Assembly: GCF_050946515.1 (NCBI RefSeq) | Contig: NZ_JBMNUX010000002.1 | Location: 1-64,000 of the forward strand | Direction of reading: 5' to 3' | DNA from: Tractidigestivibacter sp050946515 | GTDB lineage: Bacteria; Actinomycetota; Coriobacteriia; Coriobacteriales; Atopobiaceae | Length of the DNA: 64,000 nt | Shown: in pieces, positions 17,063-25,146 of the stretch | How positions within the stretch are numbered: the stretch's first letter is position 1 | Layout: every line of letters starts with the position of its first letter | Made by a program: the position numbers and the translations under genes | Notes under the pieces: generated by a model | Told to the model about the DNA's origin: nothing | The model's input: only the letters and a program-made list of their open reading frames with translations | The model's database searches: none

Positions 17063-18475
17063 ATGCACGCGGGCCTTGACGTGTACGAGCACTACGCAAA
17101 CGAGAACGACTATCCCGACCTCGACGTGGCCGGGGCTGCCAAGCGCCTTTCCGCTGCGATTCGCTGCAAGACCATCGATTTGGGAGACGACACCGACCCA
17201 GAGCCCTACCAGAAGCTTCACGAGCTCATCCGCACTTCATTCCCGCACGTAATGGCCGCCGCTACGATAGAGGAGATGGGCCTCGACCTTCTTATCACAA
17301 TTCCCGGCTCTAACCCCGCTCTTGACGCGGCGCTCCTTCTTGCGCACCAGGACGTCGTGCCCGCACAGGACTCCCCCGCATGGGAGCATGGCCCCTTTGA
17401 AGGCTACAGAGACGAGCGCTATATCTGGGGGCGCGGGGCGCTCGACATCAAGGATATGCTGACCGGCGAGCTTGAGGCCCTCGAGTACTTGCTTTCGCAT
17501 GGAAGGCGCCCCCAAAGGACCGTGATTCTCGCCTTCGGGCATGACGAGGAGACCATCAGCCGCGGAGCGACCGCCCTTGCGGCCGAGCTCAAGGCTCGGG
17601 GCGTGCGCGCAGCCTGGCTATTGGACGAAGGGACGACGACGATGTTCGACGGGGCCTCATGGGGAGCCCCCGGCATCGCAATAAGCGACATCTGCGTCTC
17701 GCAGAAGGGCTTCTTGAACGTTCTTCTCACCGCTCCCGGAAGCGGAGGACACTCGTCCAACCCGTTCGGCGGCACCTCGCTTGAGCACATGGCGCGCGCG
17801 ATAACGGCGATTTCAGACGAGATGCCTGGCCCGCTGCTGAACGACGTGATGCGCGAGACGTTCCGCGCCTTAGCGCCATGCATCACGGAGGAGCCGCTAA
17901 AGTCCCTTGTCCAGGATGTCGATGCCAACGCCGACCAAATCGCCCGCCTTGCTTCTGGGCGGCGAGAGCTCTATCCCTTCGTCGCGACGACCATGGCAGC
18001 AGACATGCTTGAGGGCGGAAGCGCCGCCCCAAACGTGATGCCCGGAGATGTCACCTCCATCCTCAACTTCAGGCTGCTTCCCGGCACCACCGCCGAGGAC
18101 GTGATGGCGGTCGTGAACCGCGCGCTCTCGAAGTCGGGAACTGACGTCACCGCAAGGGCGATCCATGAGACTCCCGCAGGACGCCAAGACTCTGACCAAG
18201 GCGCGGGCTATGCCGAGCTGAAGGAGGCTCTAGAGCACTTCTACAAGGACATGCTCGTCGTTCCGTGCTTCGTCTGTGGAGGCACAGACGCCATACGCTA
18301 CGAGGGCGTCTGTGACTCTGTCCTAAGAATCACGCCGTTTCGCCCGACGCCTGAGGAGGAGTCGGAAGGGGTGCACGGAACCAACGAGCGCATCTCTCGT
18401 CGCACCTATGCGCAGGGCATCCGCGTCCTTATTCGCCTCCTTGAATCGACCTCCTTCGCAGGCGCCTCCTTGTAA
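17063..18475 (+). CDS. M20 family metallopeptidase
   Basis: 470 residues. It has the dinuclear zinc signatures of family M20: LLAHQDVVPA (first His and the following catalytic Asp), YIWGRGALDIKD (bridging Asp), and FGHDEETIS (catalytic Glu and metal Glu). A dimerisation domain is inserted at about 225-345, and CFVCGGTDA carries the late conserved region. No signal peptide, so it is cytoplasmic. Length and architecture fit carboxypeptidase S/CPS1-like or aminoacylase-type enzymes acting on short peptides or N-acyl amino acids. GGAGGG precedes the ATG. Confidence 0.88.
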   Translation: MHAGLDVYEHYANENDYPDLDVAGAAKRLSAAIRCKTIDLGDDTDPEPYQKLHELIRTSFPHVMAAATIEEMGLDLLITIPGSNPALDAALLLAHQDVVPAQDSPAWEHGPFEGYRDERYIWGRGALDIKDMLTGELEALEYLLSHGRRPQRTVILAFGHDEETISRGATALAAELKARGVRAAWLLDEGTTTMFDGASWGAPGIAISDICVSQKGFLNVLLTAPGSGGHSSNPFGGTSLEHMARAITAISDEMPGPLLNDVMRETFRALAPCITEEPLKSLVQDVDANADQIARLASGRRELYPFVATTMAADMLEGGSAAPNVMPGDVTSILNFRLLPGTTAEDVMAVVNRALSKSGTDVTARAIHETPAGRQDSDQGAGYAELKEALEHFYKDMLVVPCFVCGGTDAIRYEGVCDSVLRITPFRPTPEEESEGVHGTNERISRRTYAQGIRVLIRLLESTSFAGASL

Positions 18476-18590
18476 ATCCCGTTATCCTTTCCATGATGGG
18501 GTACCATCTTAGTCTTGGAGCGCCCGAGACGGCTCGCCAGCCGCCCTAGCACAGACGACGTACTTTTCATAGATGCCTCGGAGGACAAGC

Positions 18591-19337
18591 GTGTCAGACA
18601 AACTGAACAAGCTCGGCACATCTCTCAGGTCGGTCACCGATTCCGACGCGGAGCTCGCACAGGAAAATGGCTCGTCCACAGATCCGGTAGGAACGCCCAA
18701 TAACCCTTCGCACCAGATACTGACCGTCTCGAACGTGATCACCGCCTGCCGCTTTGTGCTGACGATCGTCTTCTTGGTGCTCTTTGTCCAGGGAGGGCAC
18801 CGCTATCTTGCCCTCACGCTGTACGCCATTGCCGCCATCACAGACTTTCTGGACGGCCAAATCGCGCGCCGGACCCAGACAGTCAGCTGGCTCGGCAAGG
18901 TAATGGACCCCATCATGGACCGCGTGCTGCTGTTCACGGGCGTGCTAGCCATCGTGCTGACCGGCGAGCTTCCCGTTTGGGTCGCCGTGTTCGTGATTGG
19001 CCGCGATGTCTACCTGGCCATCGGAGCGCTCATCTTGCAACGCTACCGTCGTCGGCCCGTCGACGTCATCTACATTGGCAAGATTGCGACGGCGCTACTG
19101 ATGTTTGGCTTCTGCGATTTGCTTCTTGGGCTTCCCGTAGTCCAGGGGCTTGGCATTGTGAACGTTTCGTGGCTACCCGGCCTCAACTCTCAGGCGGCCG
19201 CGCTTGGCATCTTCTTCGTCTACGTAGGCGTCTGCTTCTCGTTCGCGACCGCCGTGGTCTACACGCGGGAAGGCCTGAGCATTCGCAGGAAAGCAAAGGA
19301 AGAGAGCGCCGACACTCGCGAGAGGAGCTCCAAGTGA
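18591..19337 (+). CDS. CDP-alcohol phosphatidyltransferase (first of two in the window)
   Basis: 248-residue membrane enzyme transferring a phosphatidyl group from CDP-diacylglycerol to an alcohol. The family motif D-G-x2-A-R-x8-G-x3-D-x3-D is complete (DGQIARRTQ ... GKVMDPIMDR). Five or six hydrophobic segments follow a ~45-residue polar N-terminus. I use the GTG at 18591, six bases after GGAGG, over the ATG at 18573. Because a more canonical PgsA is encoded at 47764, this copy may make a different lipid such as cardiolipin or phosphatidylinositol phosphate; that is inference. Its stop overlaps the next gene's ATG (TGATG). Confidence 0.82.
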   Translation: MSDKLNKLGTSLRSVTDSDAELAQENGSSTDPVGTPNNPSHQILTVSNVITACRFVLTIVFLVLFVQGGHRYLALTLYAIAAITDFLDGQIARRTQTVSWLGKVMDPIMDRVLLFTGVLAIVLTGELPVWVAVFVIGRDVYLAIGALILQRYRRRPVDVIYIGKIATALLMFGFCDLLLGLPVVQGLGIVNVSWLPGLNSQAAALGIFFVYVGVCFSFATAVVYTREGLSIRRKAKEESADTRERSSK

Positions 19338-20479
19338 TGAGGTTCCGAATGCTTCTGGGCACGCTCGCATCGATGCTTGTGGCTGTAGCCCTGACGTTTC
19401 TGCTGCCGGGATCTGCGATGGCCGAGGTCACCGGCGAGCCCGATCTGAGCGAGGCCGAATGCGCGATCGTCGAGGACTCAGCCGGCAACGTGCTGTGGGC
19501 GAAAAACGAGTACACGCACATGTCGATGGCCTCCATCACCAAGGTCATGACGGCCATGGTGGCGCTCGACTCCGGAATGGACCTCGACACCACATGCACC
19601 ATCTACGAGACCGACCTTGGCGCGGACTCCCAGACCGCCGGCTATACGACCTCTGACACCCCGACGCTGCGAGAGCTGCTGCGCGTGATGCTCGTCTACT
19701 CCGCCAACGACGCCGCCGAGAACATCGCCATCAACGTCGCGGGCTCCGAGGAGGCGTTCGTGGAGCTCATGAACCAGAAGGCCGCCGAGCTCGGCATGGA
19801 CAACACTCACTTCTCAAATCCCCATGGGCTCGAGGAGGACGACCACTATTCTTGCGCCGCAGACCTTGCGCTGATGGGGCGCACAGCACTCTCCGAGTAC
19901 CCCTTCATTGCAGCGACGGTGCATCTTGAGAGCGTGACCGCCACAATCGACGGGACGGAGACCACGCTGTACTCGACAGACGACCTTATTGGAAGCTATC
20001 AGGGAGTGCGCGGCATAAAGACCGGCGCCGTAGGATCGGGCACAGCCTTCTTGGGCGCCTGCCAGAAGGATGGCGTCGAGCTGTTTACCTGCGTGCTTGG
20101 CTGCGACACCAGCGACGGCCGCTTTGAAGATACTGCGGCGCTTCTCGACTGGGCATATGATAACTATGACGAGCTTCTCGTTGCTCGCCGCAGCATGATC
20201 GTGGACGTGCGGCCTTGGGCGTACAACTTCGCCTTCACCTGCGTGGTTCGACCCTCCGAGGACGAGTATGTGGTCGTTTGGCCCGACGGAGGAGACCTGA
20301 ACTACACAAGCACCTTCGTCAAGAGCTCGATCCTCCTGGACAAGGGAGAGCTTGCGGGAACCACTACGTGGAGCCAAGACGGACGAGAGGCAGGCTCGGT
20401 CCACTACACAACCACGCTTCGGCTGGATACGGTACCGAGCATAAACATCTTTGCGCTTCCGCTCTTCGGCTACTACTAG
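19337..20479 (+). CDS. secreted D-alanyl-D-alanine carboxypeptidase (DacF/PBP5-like)
   Basis: 380 residues with an N-terminal signal sequence (hydrophobic run ending PGSAMAEV). The serine-peptidase S11 triad is complete: S66-I-T-K69, S122-A-N124 and K228-T-G230. It removes the terminal D-Ala from peptidoglycan stem peptides. A beta-rich C-terminal domain is present, as in DacF. I start at the ATG at 19337, which overlaps the preceding stop codon, giving translational coupling; the larger open frame upstream lies inside the phosphatidyltransferase gene. No C-terminal amphipathic helix is obvious. Confidence 0.9.
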   Translation: MRFRMLLGTLASMLVAVALTFLLPGSAMAEVTGEPDLSEAECAIVEDSAGNVLWAKNEYTHMSMASITKVMTAMVALDSGMDLDTTCTIYETDLGADSQTAGYTTSDTPTLRELLRVMLVYSANDAAENIAINVAGSEEAFVELMNQKAAELGMDNTHFSNPHGLEEDDHYSCAADLALMGRTALSEYPFIAATVHLESVTATIDGTETTLYSTDDLIGSYQGVRGIKTGAVGSGTAFLGACQKDGVELFTCVLGCDTSDGRFEDTAALLDWAYDNYDELLVARRSMIVDVRPWAYNFAFTCVVRPSEDEYVVVWPDGGDLNYTSTFVKSSILLDKGELAGTTTWSQDGREAGSVHYTTTLRLDTVPSINIFALPLFGYY

Positions 20480-20528
20480 AGGCAAGGCCAGAGGCGGCAG
20501 GCGCAGAAGGGCAAACTGGAGGAATCTC

Positions 20529-21416
20529 ATGGCCAACGAATCAAGCGACGGCCCCAGCAAGACGCCGAAGGCAACGCGCGGCGCGCTTTACGAGGAGCAC
20601 CTCGCGCTCAGGGCCAGCTTTACGAAGTCAGAGGAGAACGGGCTCATCTATCCGACGAGCTATGACGGAGAGGACGATCTTTTATCCGCGCTTGGCGGGG
20701 CCCTTGTGTCAGACCTCACCGGGTCGACATATCGCTTGGTTTCTGGCTCAAAGCCACAGGAGCTTTGCGAGATGGCGTTCTGCGCCAAGAAGCTCGAGGT
20801 AGGGGAGTGCGCCTTCGAGCCCGCCCTCACGGGCGACGGGTCCATCACCTCGGTGCCTCTTCTGGCAAGGACCGGCGCCCACGAGTACGTTGCGCTTGAC
20901 CCCACAGAGCGCGGATCGGTTGTAGCTGGTTGGGTGAGCTTTCTTGCTGGAATCAGCCAGGATGGCAGGGCTCCCTTTGAGGGAACGACGGTAGAGGACG
21001 CGAGCGCAATGCTTGTGCCGCTGTTCGTTGCAGGCAGAAGGGCGTCCGAGCTTGTCGCCGACTATGTCCCCAATTGCCGCGCCGGCCTTCCTCGCGCAGG
21101 TAGGCTTCTCAGCGTGATGCTCGACGGCCACATCCCTTCCATCGTGGGCTCTGTGCCCATGGGAGGGCCCCACGCAGAGCCGGCCTATGTGATCTTCGTG
21201 CAGCCTGGCCACGCCCGCGTCATGTGGAGAAGCCTTCTTTCGTTCAACTGGGCAACTCCCATGGGGCGCGATGCCGTGCGAAATCTCTGGGACGATCGCC
21301 TTCCTTGGGCAGAGCGCCTGTCGTCAACCGACGTCGTAGAGTTTGGGGAGGATGAGCTCAAGCGCTGGGGCCTGTTGCGCGACGGAAGCGACTTCGTGGG
21401 CTCGCGAGGAATTTAG
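20529..21416 (+). CDS. GcvT/YgfZ-like folate-binding fold protein
   Basis: 295 residues. The segment DLTGSTYRLVSGSKPQELCE and later VPLLARTGAHEYVALD resemble the first domain of the glycine-cleavage T protein and YgfZ. IFVQPGHARVMWRSLL and TPMGRDAVRNLW resemble its later parts. The similarity is remote and the typical N-terminal T-protein motifs are not intact; no glycine cleavage genes are near. GGAGG lies upstream of the ATG. The gene sits between a D,D-carboxypeptidase and ridA with ~50-bp gaps. An aminomethyltransferase-like or folate-dependent repair role is possible but unproven. Confidence 0.6.
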   Translation: MANESSDGPSKTPKATRGALYEEHLALRASFTKSEENGLIYPTSYDGEDDLLSALGGALVSDLTGSTYRLVSGSKPQELCEMAFCAKKLEVGECAFEPALTGDGSITSVPLLARTGAHEYVALDPTERGSVVAGWVSFLAGISQDGRAPFEGTTVEDASAMLVPLFVAGRRASELVADYVPNCRAGLPRAGRLLSVMLDGHIPSIVGSVPMGGPHAEPAYVIFVQPGHARVMWRSLLSFNWATPMGRDAVRNLWDDRLPWAERLSSTDVVEFGEDELKRWGLLRDGSDFVGSRGI

Positions 21417-21465
21417 CCCATCATGGAGGCATGGACTTCAGGCAGGAACAAAGCGGAGGTTCACT

Positions 21466-21843
21466 ATGAAGTATGCAATCAACGCCATGGGCGCTCCAGA
21501 GGCGCAAGGACCCTATTCTCAGGGAACCACGGCCGGTCGTCTGGTGTTTGCCTCCGGCCAGCTGCCTGTCTCAGACGATGGAACCAAAATCGTGGGGTCA
21601 ACGGTTAGGGAGCAGACCTCGCGCATCATTGACGTGGTGGAGGCGATCCTTGCTGAGGTGGGCTGCACGCTCTCAGACGTGGCGCAGACGACGGTCTATC
21701 TGGCAGACATAAACGACATGGAGGCCATGAACGAGGTGTACGCAAGCCGCTTTCCACAGCCAGCGCCGGCACGCTCGGTCATCCAAGCGGCTGCGCTTCC
21801 AATGGGCGCGCTCGTGGAGATGGACTGTGTAGCCTGCAGGTAG
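21466..21843 (+). CDS. ridA: RidA family enamine/imine deaminase
   Basis: 125-residue trimer-forming protein of the YjgF/YER057c/UK114 family, which hydrolyses reactive 2-aminoacrylate made by PLP enzymes. The N-terminal GPYSQGTTAGRLVFASGQLP, central TTVYLADINDMEAMNEVY and the conserved Arg in PARSVIQAAALPMGALVEMD are present. AGCGGAGG precedes the ATG at 21466. It lies between the GcvT-like gene and the FHA gene. Confidence 0.93.
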   Translation: MKYAINAMGAPEAQGPYSQGTTAGRLVFASGQLPVSDDGTKIVGSTVREQTSRIIDVVEAILAEVGCTLSDVAQTTVYLADINDMEAMNEVYASRFPQPAPARSVIQAAALPMGALVEMDCVACR

Positions 21844-21885
21844 AGTTATATTATAGAACGCGAGTACGTATCGAGGGGAGAGGCA

Positions 21886-22320
21886 ATGCAACCTACTTCA
21901 AACCACTCATCAGATATGGGCGCAACAGAGATCTTCCGCATGCCGCCACAGGACGCCACCGTCCCAGACCTCATGGGAAGCCAGAAGCCCGAGCATCCAA
22001 CGCTTACCATCGTCAAGGGCCCCCAGATTGGGCAGACCTTTGAGCTCGACGAGCCGATCATTACGCTTGGGCGAGACCCGCGCAACAGCGTGTTCCTGAA
22101 CGACATGACCGTTTCGCGCCACCATGCGCGCATGGACCTTCGCGGCGGAGACGCAGGCTTTGCAACCGTCGAGGACCTAGGCTCGCTCAATGGCACCTGG
22201 GTCGACGGCGCCATCGTGAGCAAGGCCGCCCTCAAGGATGGCTCCACCATTCAGATTGGCACGTTCCGGATGGTCTTCCACACCAACGCAAAGCCACGCA
22301 AGATCTCTACGCAGGGATAG
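21886..22320 (+). CDS. FHA-domain protein, GarA/OdhI-like
   Basis: 144 residues: a short N-terminal tail then one forkhead-associated domain (LGRDPRNSVFL, VSRHHARM, LGSLNGTWVDG) that binds phosphothreonine. The tail reads TEIFRMPP, which lines up with the phosphorylated ETTSVFRA tail of mycobacterial GarA/OdhI but keeps only one Thr. In mycobacteria and corynebacteria the gene beside garA/odhI encodes the MerR regulator FtsR, and here the next gene, 6 bp away, is also a MerR protein of that type. GarA/OdhI inhibit 2-oxoglutarate dehydrogenase; whether this one does is unknown, and no such enzyme is in the window. Confidence 0.85.
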   Translation: MQPTSNHSSDMGATEIFRMPPQDATVPDLMGSQKPEHPTLTIVKGPQIGQTFELDEPIITLGRDPRNSVFLNDMTVSRHHARMDLRGGDAGFATVEDLGSLNGTWVDGAIVSKAALKDGSTIQIGTFRMVFHTNAKPRKISTQG

Positions 22321-22326
22321 CCACTG

Positions 22327-23061
22327 ATGGATGAAGCCGGGTACCTAACAATCGGCAAGGTGGTTGACAAGCTGCGCAACCGCTATCCAGACCTCACGGT
22401 CTCCAAGGTTCGCTACCTTGAAGACGAGGGGCTTCTTAATCCTTCGCGCACGCCGAGTGGGTACCGTCTTTACTCGCAGAAGGACATCAAGCGGCTTGAG
22501 ACGATTCTGTATTTGCAAAAGAATCGCTTTTTGCCCCTTTCGGTCATCAAAGACGAGCTTGACCGCGCGGCAAACGGGTCGCCGAGCAAGCTCGACGGCG
22601 AGGGGGGCTCAGCGGCCCTCCTCGCGCCAATTTCCGAGGAGGACACAAAGAAGCTTCATCCGATTGACCGCATGCCTGAAGTTGCGGGCGTGTCGGTGAG
22701 CTTTGTGCGCCAGCTCTCCGAGGCGGGAATCATTTCCCTCAAGCGCTCTCCTCACGGTCGAGACCTCGTGGACGGCCGCGACCTGTCGCTGATTCGCACC
22801 TGTGACGAGCTGCGTCATTTTGGCATTGAGCCCAAGAACCTGCGTCAGTATGTGAACTCCGCCAACAGAGAGTCCGCAATGTTCGAGCAGGCGCTTGTGG
22901 TGTACGCAAAGAAGGGCGGAGGAGTAGAGGTAGAGGCAACGGAAGAGACACGACAACGCTTTGAAGAGGCTCTCTCCCGCATGCTTTCGCTGACCGGAAA
23001 AGTTCGATCAGAGCTTATCTCGCGCCGCGTCCACGAGTCGTTCAAGGACATGGAAGGTTAG
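22327..23061 (+). CDS. MerR-family regulator, FtsR (Rv1828)-like
   Basis: 244 residues. The N-terminus is a MerR winged helix (LTVSKVRYLEDEGLLNPS, TPSGYRLYSQKDIKRLE). Unlike small-molecule sensors it has a second helix-turn-helix-like segment (VSVSFVRQLSEAGIISLKRS) instead of a large effector domain, as in Rv1828/FtsR, an activator of ftsZ in Corynebacterium. Its position 6 bp after the FHA gene repeats the garA-ftsR pairing of other actinobacteria. A divisome-linked role is inferred from this synteny. Confidence 0.8.
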   Translation: MDEAGYLTIGKVVDKLRNRYPDLTVSKVRYLEDEGLLNPSRTPSGYRLYSQKDIKRLETILYLQKNRFLPLSVIKDELDRAANGSPSKLDGEGGSAALLAPISEEDTKKLHPIDRMPEVAGVSVSFVRQLSEAGIISLKRSPHGRDLVDGRDLSLIRTCDELRHFGIEPKNLRQYVNSANRESAMFEQALVVYAKKGGGVEVEATEETRQRFEEALSRMLSLTGKVRSELISRRVHESFKDMEG

Positions 23062-23122
23062 CCAGCAAAAACCCATGACCGCACCGGTCTCATAAGCATA
23101 AACGCGTGGAAAGGACATCACC

Positions 23123-23659
23123 ATGGCAAGCTTCGACTACGAGAGCCGCATCGTCAGCATCCCCGACTATCCGAAGCCGGGCGTGATCTTCAAGGACATC
23201 ACCCCGCTCTTTGACGACCCGGTCGCGCTGTCAAACGTTGTTGATGACATTGCCGATCACTTCCTCGGGCAGAAAGTCACGAAGGTCGTTGGAGCCGAGG
23301 CTCGTGGCTTCTTGATTGGCGCTCCCGTGGCATACAAGCTTGGCGCCGGCTTCGTTCCCGCGCGCAAGCCCGGAAAGCTTCCCCGCGACGTATACTCCCA
23401 AAGCTATGCGCTTGAGTATGGCACCGACGAGCTGCAGATTCATAAGGATGCCCTGAGCGCCGACGACAACGTCCTCATTGTGGACGACCTCGTTGCCACC
23501 GGTGGCACCGCAATCGCTACCGCAAAGCTGGTCGAGCAGTCCGGCGCGAAGATTCAGGGCTTCTCGTTCATACTCGAGCTTTCCTTCCTGAATCCCCGCC
23601 AAGAGATCTCGAAAGATTACGGAAATAGAGAGGTCTATACCCTCGTAAAGGTTCAATAG
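23123..23659 (+). CDS. apt: adenine phosphoribosyltransferase
   Basis: 178 residues, normal APRT length. It joins adenine and PRPP to form AMP in purine salvage. The PRPP-binding motif NVLIVDDLVATGGTA is perfect, and the N-terminal IPDYPKPGVIFKDITPLF and GAEARGFLIGAPVA segments are diagnostic. GGAAAGGA precedes the ATG. Last gene of a co-directional run beginning at 18591. Confidence 0.96.
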   Translation: MASFDYESRIVSIPDYPKPGVIFKDITPLFDDPVALSNVVDDIADHFLGQKVTKVVGAEARGFLIGAPVAYKLGAGFVPARKPGKLPRDVYSQSYALEYGTDELQIHKDALSADDNVLIVDDLVATGGTAIATAKLVEQSGAKIQGFSFILELSFLNPRQEISKDYGNREVYTLVKVQ

Positions 23660-23662
23660 CTA

Positions 23663-23684
23663 CCTGAGCCTTTCCCAGGCTTTT
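23663..23684 (+). terminator. weak terminator after apt
   Basis: Short 5-bp stem AGCCT/AGGCT with a TTCCC loop followed by TTTC. Likely partial. Confidence 0.35.
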
Positions 23685-23756
23685 CATTCAGCAGTTTGGA
23701 GTTGTCTCGATTTTCTTTCAAAGGCGGTTTTTATTCACTCCAGAATGCATTAGTCT

Positions 23757-23790
23757 GGCTTGAACGACGGGCATATTGATTTTTCAAGCC
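23757..23790 (+). repeat. 8-bp perfect inverted repeat in the leader of the first NlpC/P60 gene
   Basis: GGCTTGAA (23757-23764) and TTCAAGCC (23783-23790) flank an AT-rich 18-bp interval, 28 bp before the start codon. It may be an operator or a leader hairpin. It does not match the c-di-AMP riboswitch known to control some actinobacterial hydrolases. Confidence 0.5.
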
Positions 23791-23817
23791 CCAACTCCGT
23801 CGAAAGGGTAGCTAAGA

Positions 23818-25101
23818 ATGATGCCACATGGCAAAAAGATTGTTACTGCCGGCCTCGTCTTTGCTCTCACGACGCCTGTAACGGCGTTTTTGGCTCCAAC
23901 CGTCGCGGTAGCTGAGCCAACCCAGAGTGAAGTAGACGAGGCAGCGGCAAAGGTCGACTCGCTTGCCTCCGAGCTGAGCTCGCTGCAGAGCCAGCTTTCC
24001 GATGCCACCTCAAGCCTTGAGCAGACGGGCTATGACATCGCAAGCACCGAGCAGCAGATTTCTGACACGCAAGCCGAGCTCGATCAGAAGCAGGAGACGC
24101 TTGCAGACCGCATGAAGTCCTCATACAAGTCAGGCTTGGGAAGCACGCTTGAGTTCCTGCTTTCCTCGACGTCGTTTGAGGAGCTTGGGTCGAACATCCT
24201 GTTCCTCGACAAGGTCTCTGAGTCTGACGCAGCGGCCATTCAGGAGGTCAACGACCTCAAGAGCTCTCTCGAGAGCCAGAAGGCAGACCTCGAGCAGAAG
24301 CAAGCGGACGAGCAGGCCCAAGTTGACAGCCTGCAGTCTCAGACCTCCGAGTACGAGTCCCAGGTTGCAGAGGCGCAGAGCTACTACGACTCCTTGAGCG
24401 CCGAGCTGCAGGCAGCCGTTGCCGAGCAGGCGTCAGAGAGCACCGAGACCGTTGTCAACGCAATCGAGACTCAGGAAACCATTTCCTCCAACACCGCCGA
24501 CACCAGCACTGACACAAGCACCGACTCTGGAAGCACCACGAGCAGCTCTACCAGCACGGACACAAGCTCGAGCAGCAACGACACCAGCAGCTCCAACACC
24601 AGCTCCAGCACGAGCTCCAACACCAGCAGCTCCAATAGCAGCTCTTCCAACAGCAGCTCGTCGGGCTCTAACAATTCGAGCAGCAGCTCCAACTCTTCGA
24701 GCTCGAGCAGCTCTAGCTCTTCCAGCAGCAGCTCTTCCAGCTCGAGCAGCTCCTCTAACGTCGTCTCTGGCGGCGGCGTGGCCACGGCGCTCTCGCTCGT
24801 CGGCTACCCGTACGTCTATCGCGCGGTTGGCCCCAACGCCTTCGACTGCTCTGGCCTCGTGTGCTACTGCTATGGCTACGCTCGTGGTCGTACCACGTAC
24901 CAGATGATTGCGTCCCTCAAGGCAAGCGGCGACTGGAAGACATCGATCGACGAGCTCAGCTATGGCGACCTTGTCTTTGAGTATGACAGCTCTCACGTTG
25001 GCATCTATCTGGGCAACAATACGATCGTTCATGCTGCAAACTCTGCTTCAGGTGTCATCGTCGGCCCGATTTTAGACTTTGAGGGCGGCGGCACTTACTA
25101 A
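23818..25101 (+). CDS. secreted NlpC/P60 peptidoglycan endopeptidase with coiled coil and Ser-rich linker
   Basis: 427 residues. A signal peptide probably cleaved after AVA at 32 is followed by a long coiled coil (about 33-205, PcsB/CwlO/RipC-like), then an extremely Ser-rich linker (about 218-318, including long pure-Ser runs), then an NlpC/P60 domain. Catalytic residues are Cys344 (FDCSGLV), His393 (SHVGIYLG) and His405 (VHAAN). Such enzymes cut stem peptides during cell separation, and the coiled coil often receives control from FtsEX. The Ser linker may be glycosylated. It is followed 45 bp later by a paralogue. Confidence 0.92.
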   Translation: MMPHGKKIVTAGLVFALTTPVTAFLAPTVAVAEPTQSEVDEAAAKVDSLASELSSLQSQLSDATSSLEQTGYDIASTEQQISDTQAELDQKQETLADRMKSSYKSGLGSTLEFLLSSTSFEELGSNILFLDKVSESDAAAIQEVNDLKSSLESQKADLEQKQADEQAQVDSLQSQTSEYESQVAEAQSYYDSLSAELQAAVAEQASESTETVVNAIETQETISSNTADTSTDTSTDSGSTTSSSTSTDTSSSSNDTSSSNTSSSTSSNTSSSNSSSSNSSSSGSNNSSSSSNSSSSSSSSSSSSSSSSSSSSSNVVSGGGVATALSLVGYPYVYRAVGPNAFDCSGLVCYCYGYARGRTTYQMIASLKASGDWKTSIDELSYGDLVFEYDSSHVGIYLGNNTIVHAANSASGVIVGPILDFEGGGTY

Positions 25102-25146
25102 GACACGATACGAACCTTTGCATTCCGAAACTTAAAGGCAGAAACC

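Noticed and set aside
23660..23817. c-di-AMP (ydaO) riboswitch before the NlpC/P60 gene
   Set aside because: Only 157 bp are available and the conserved ydaO core segments are not seen.
24433..25032. Ser-codon repeats in the NlpC/P60 genes as a CRISPR or minisatellite
   Set aside because: The AGC/TCG/TCC runs are irregular in unit, are in frame and encode the Ser linker; no spacers are present.
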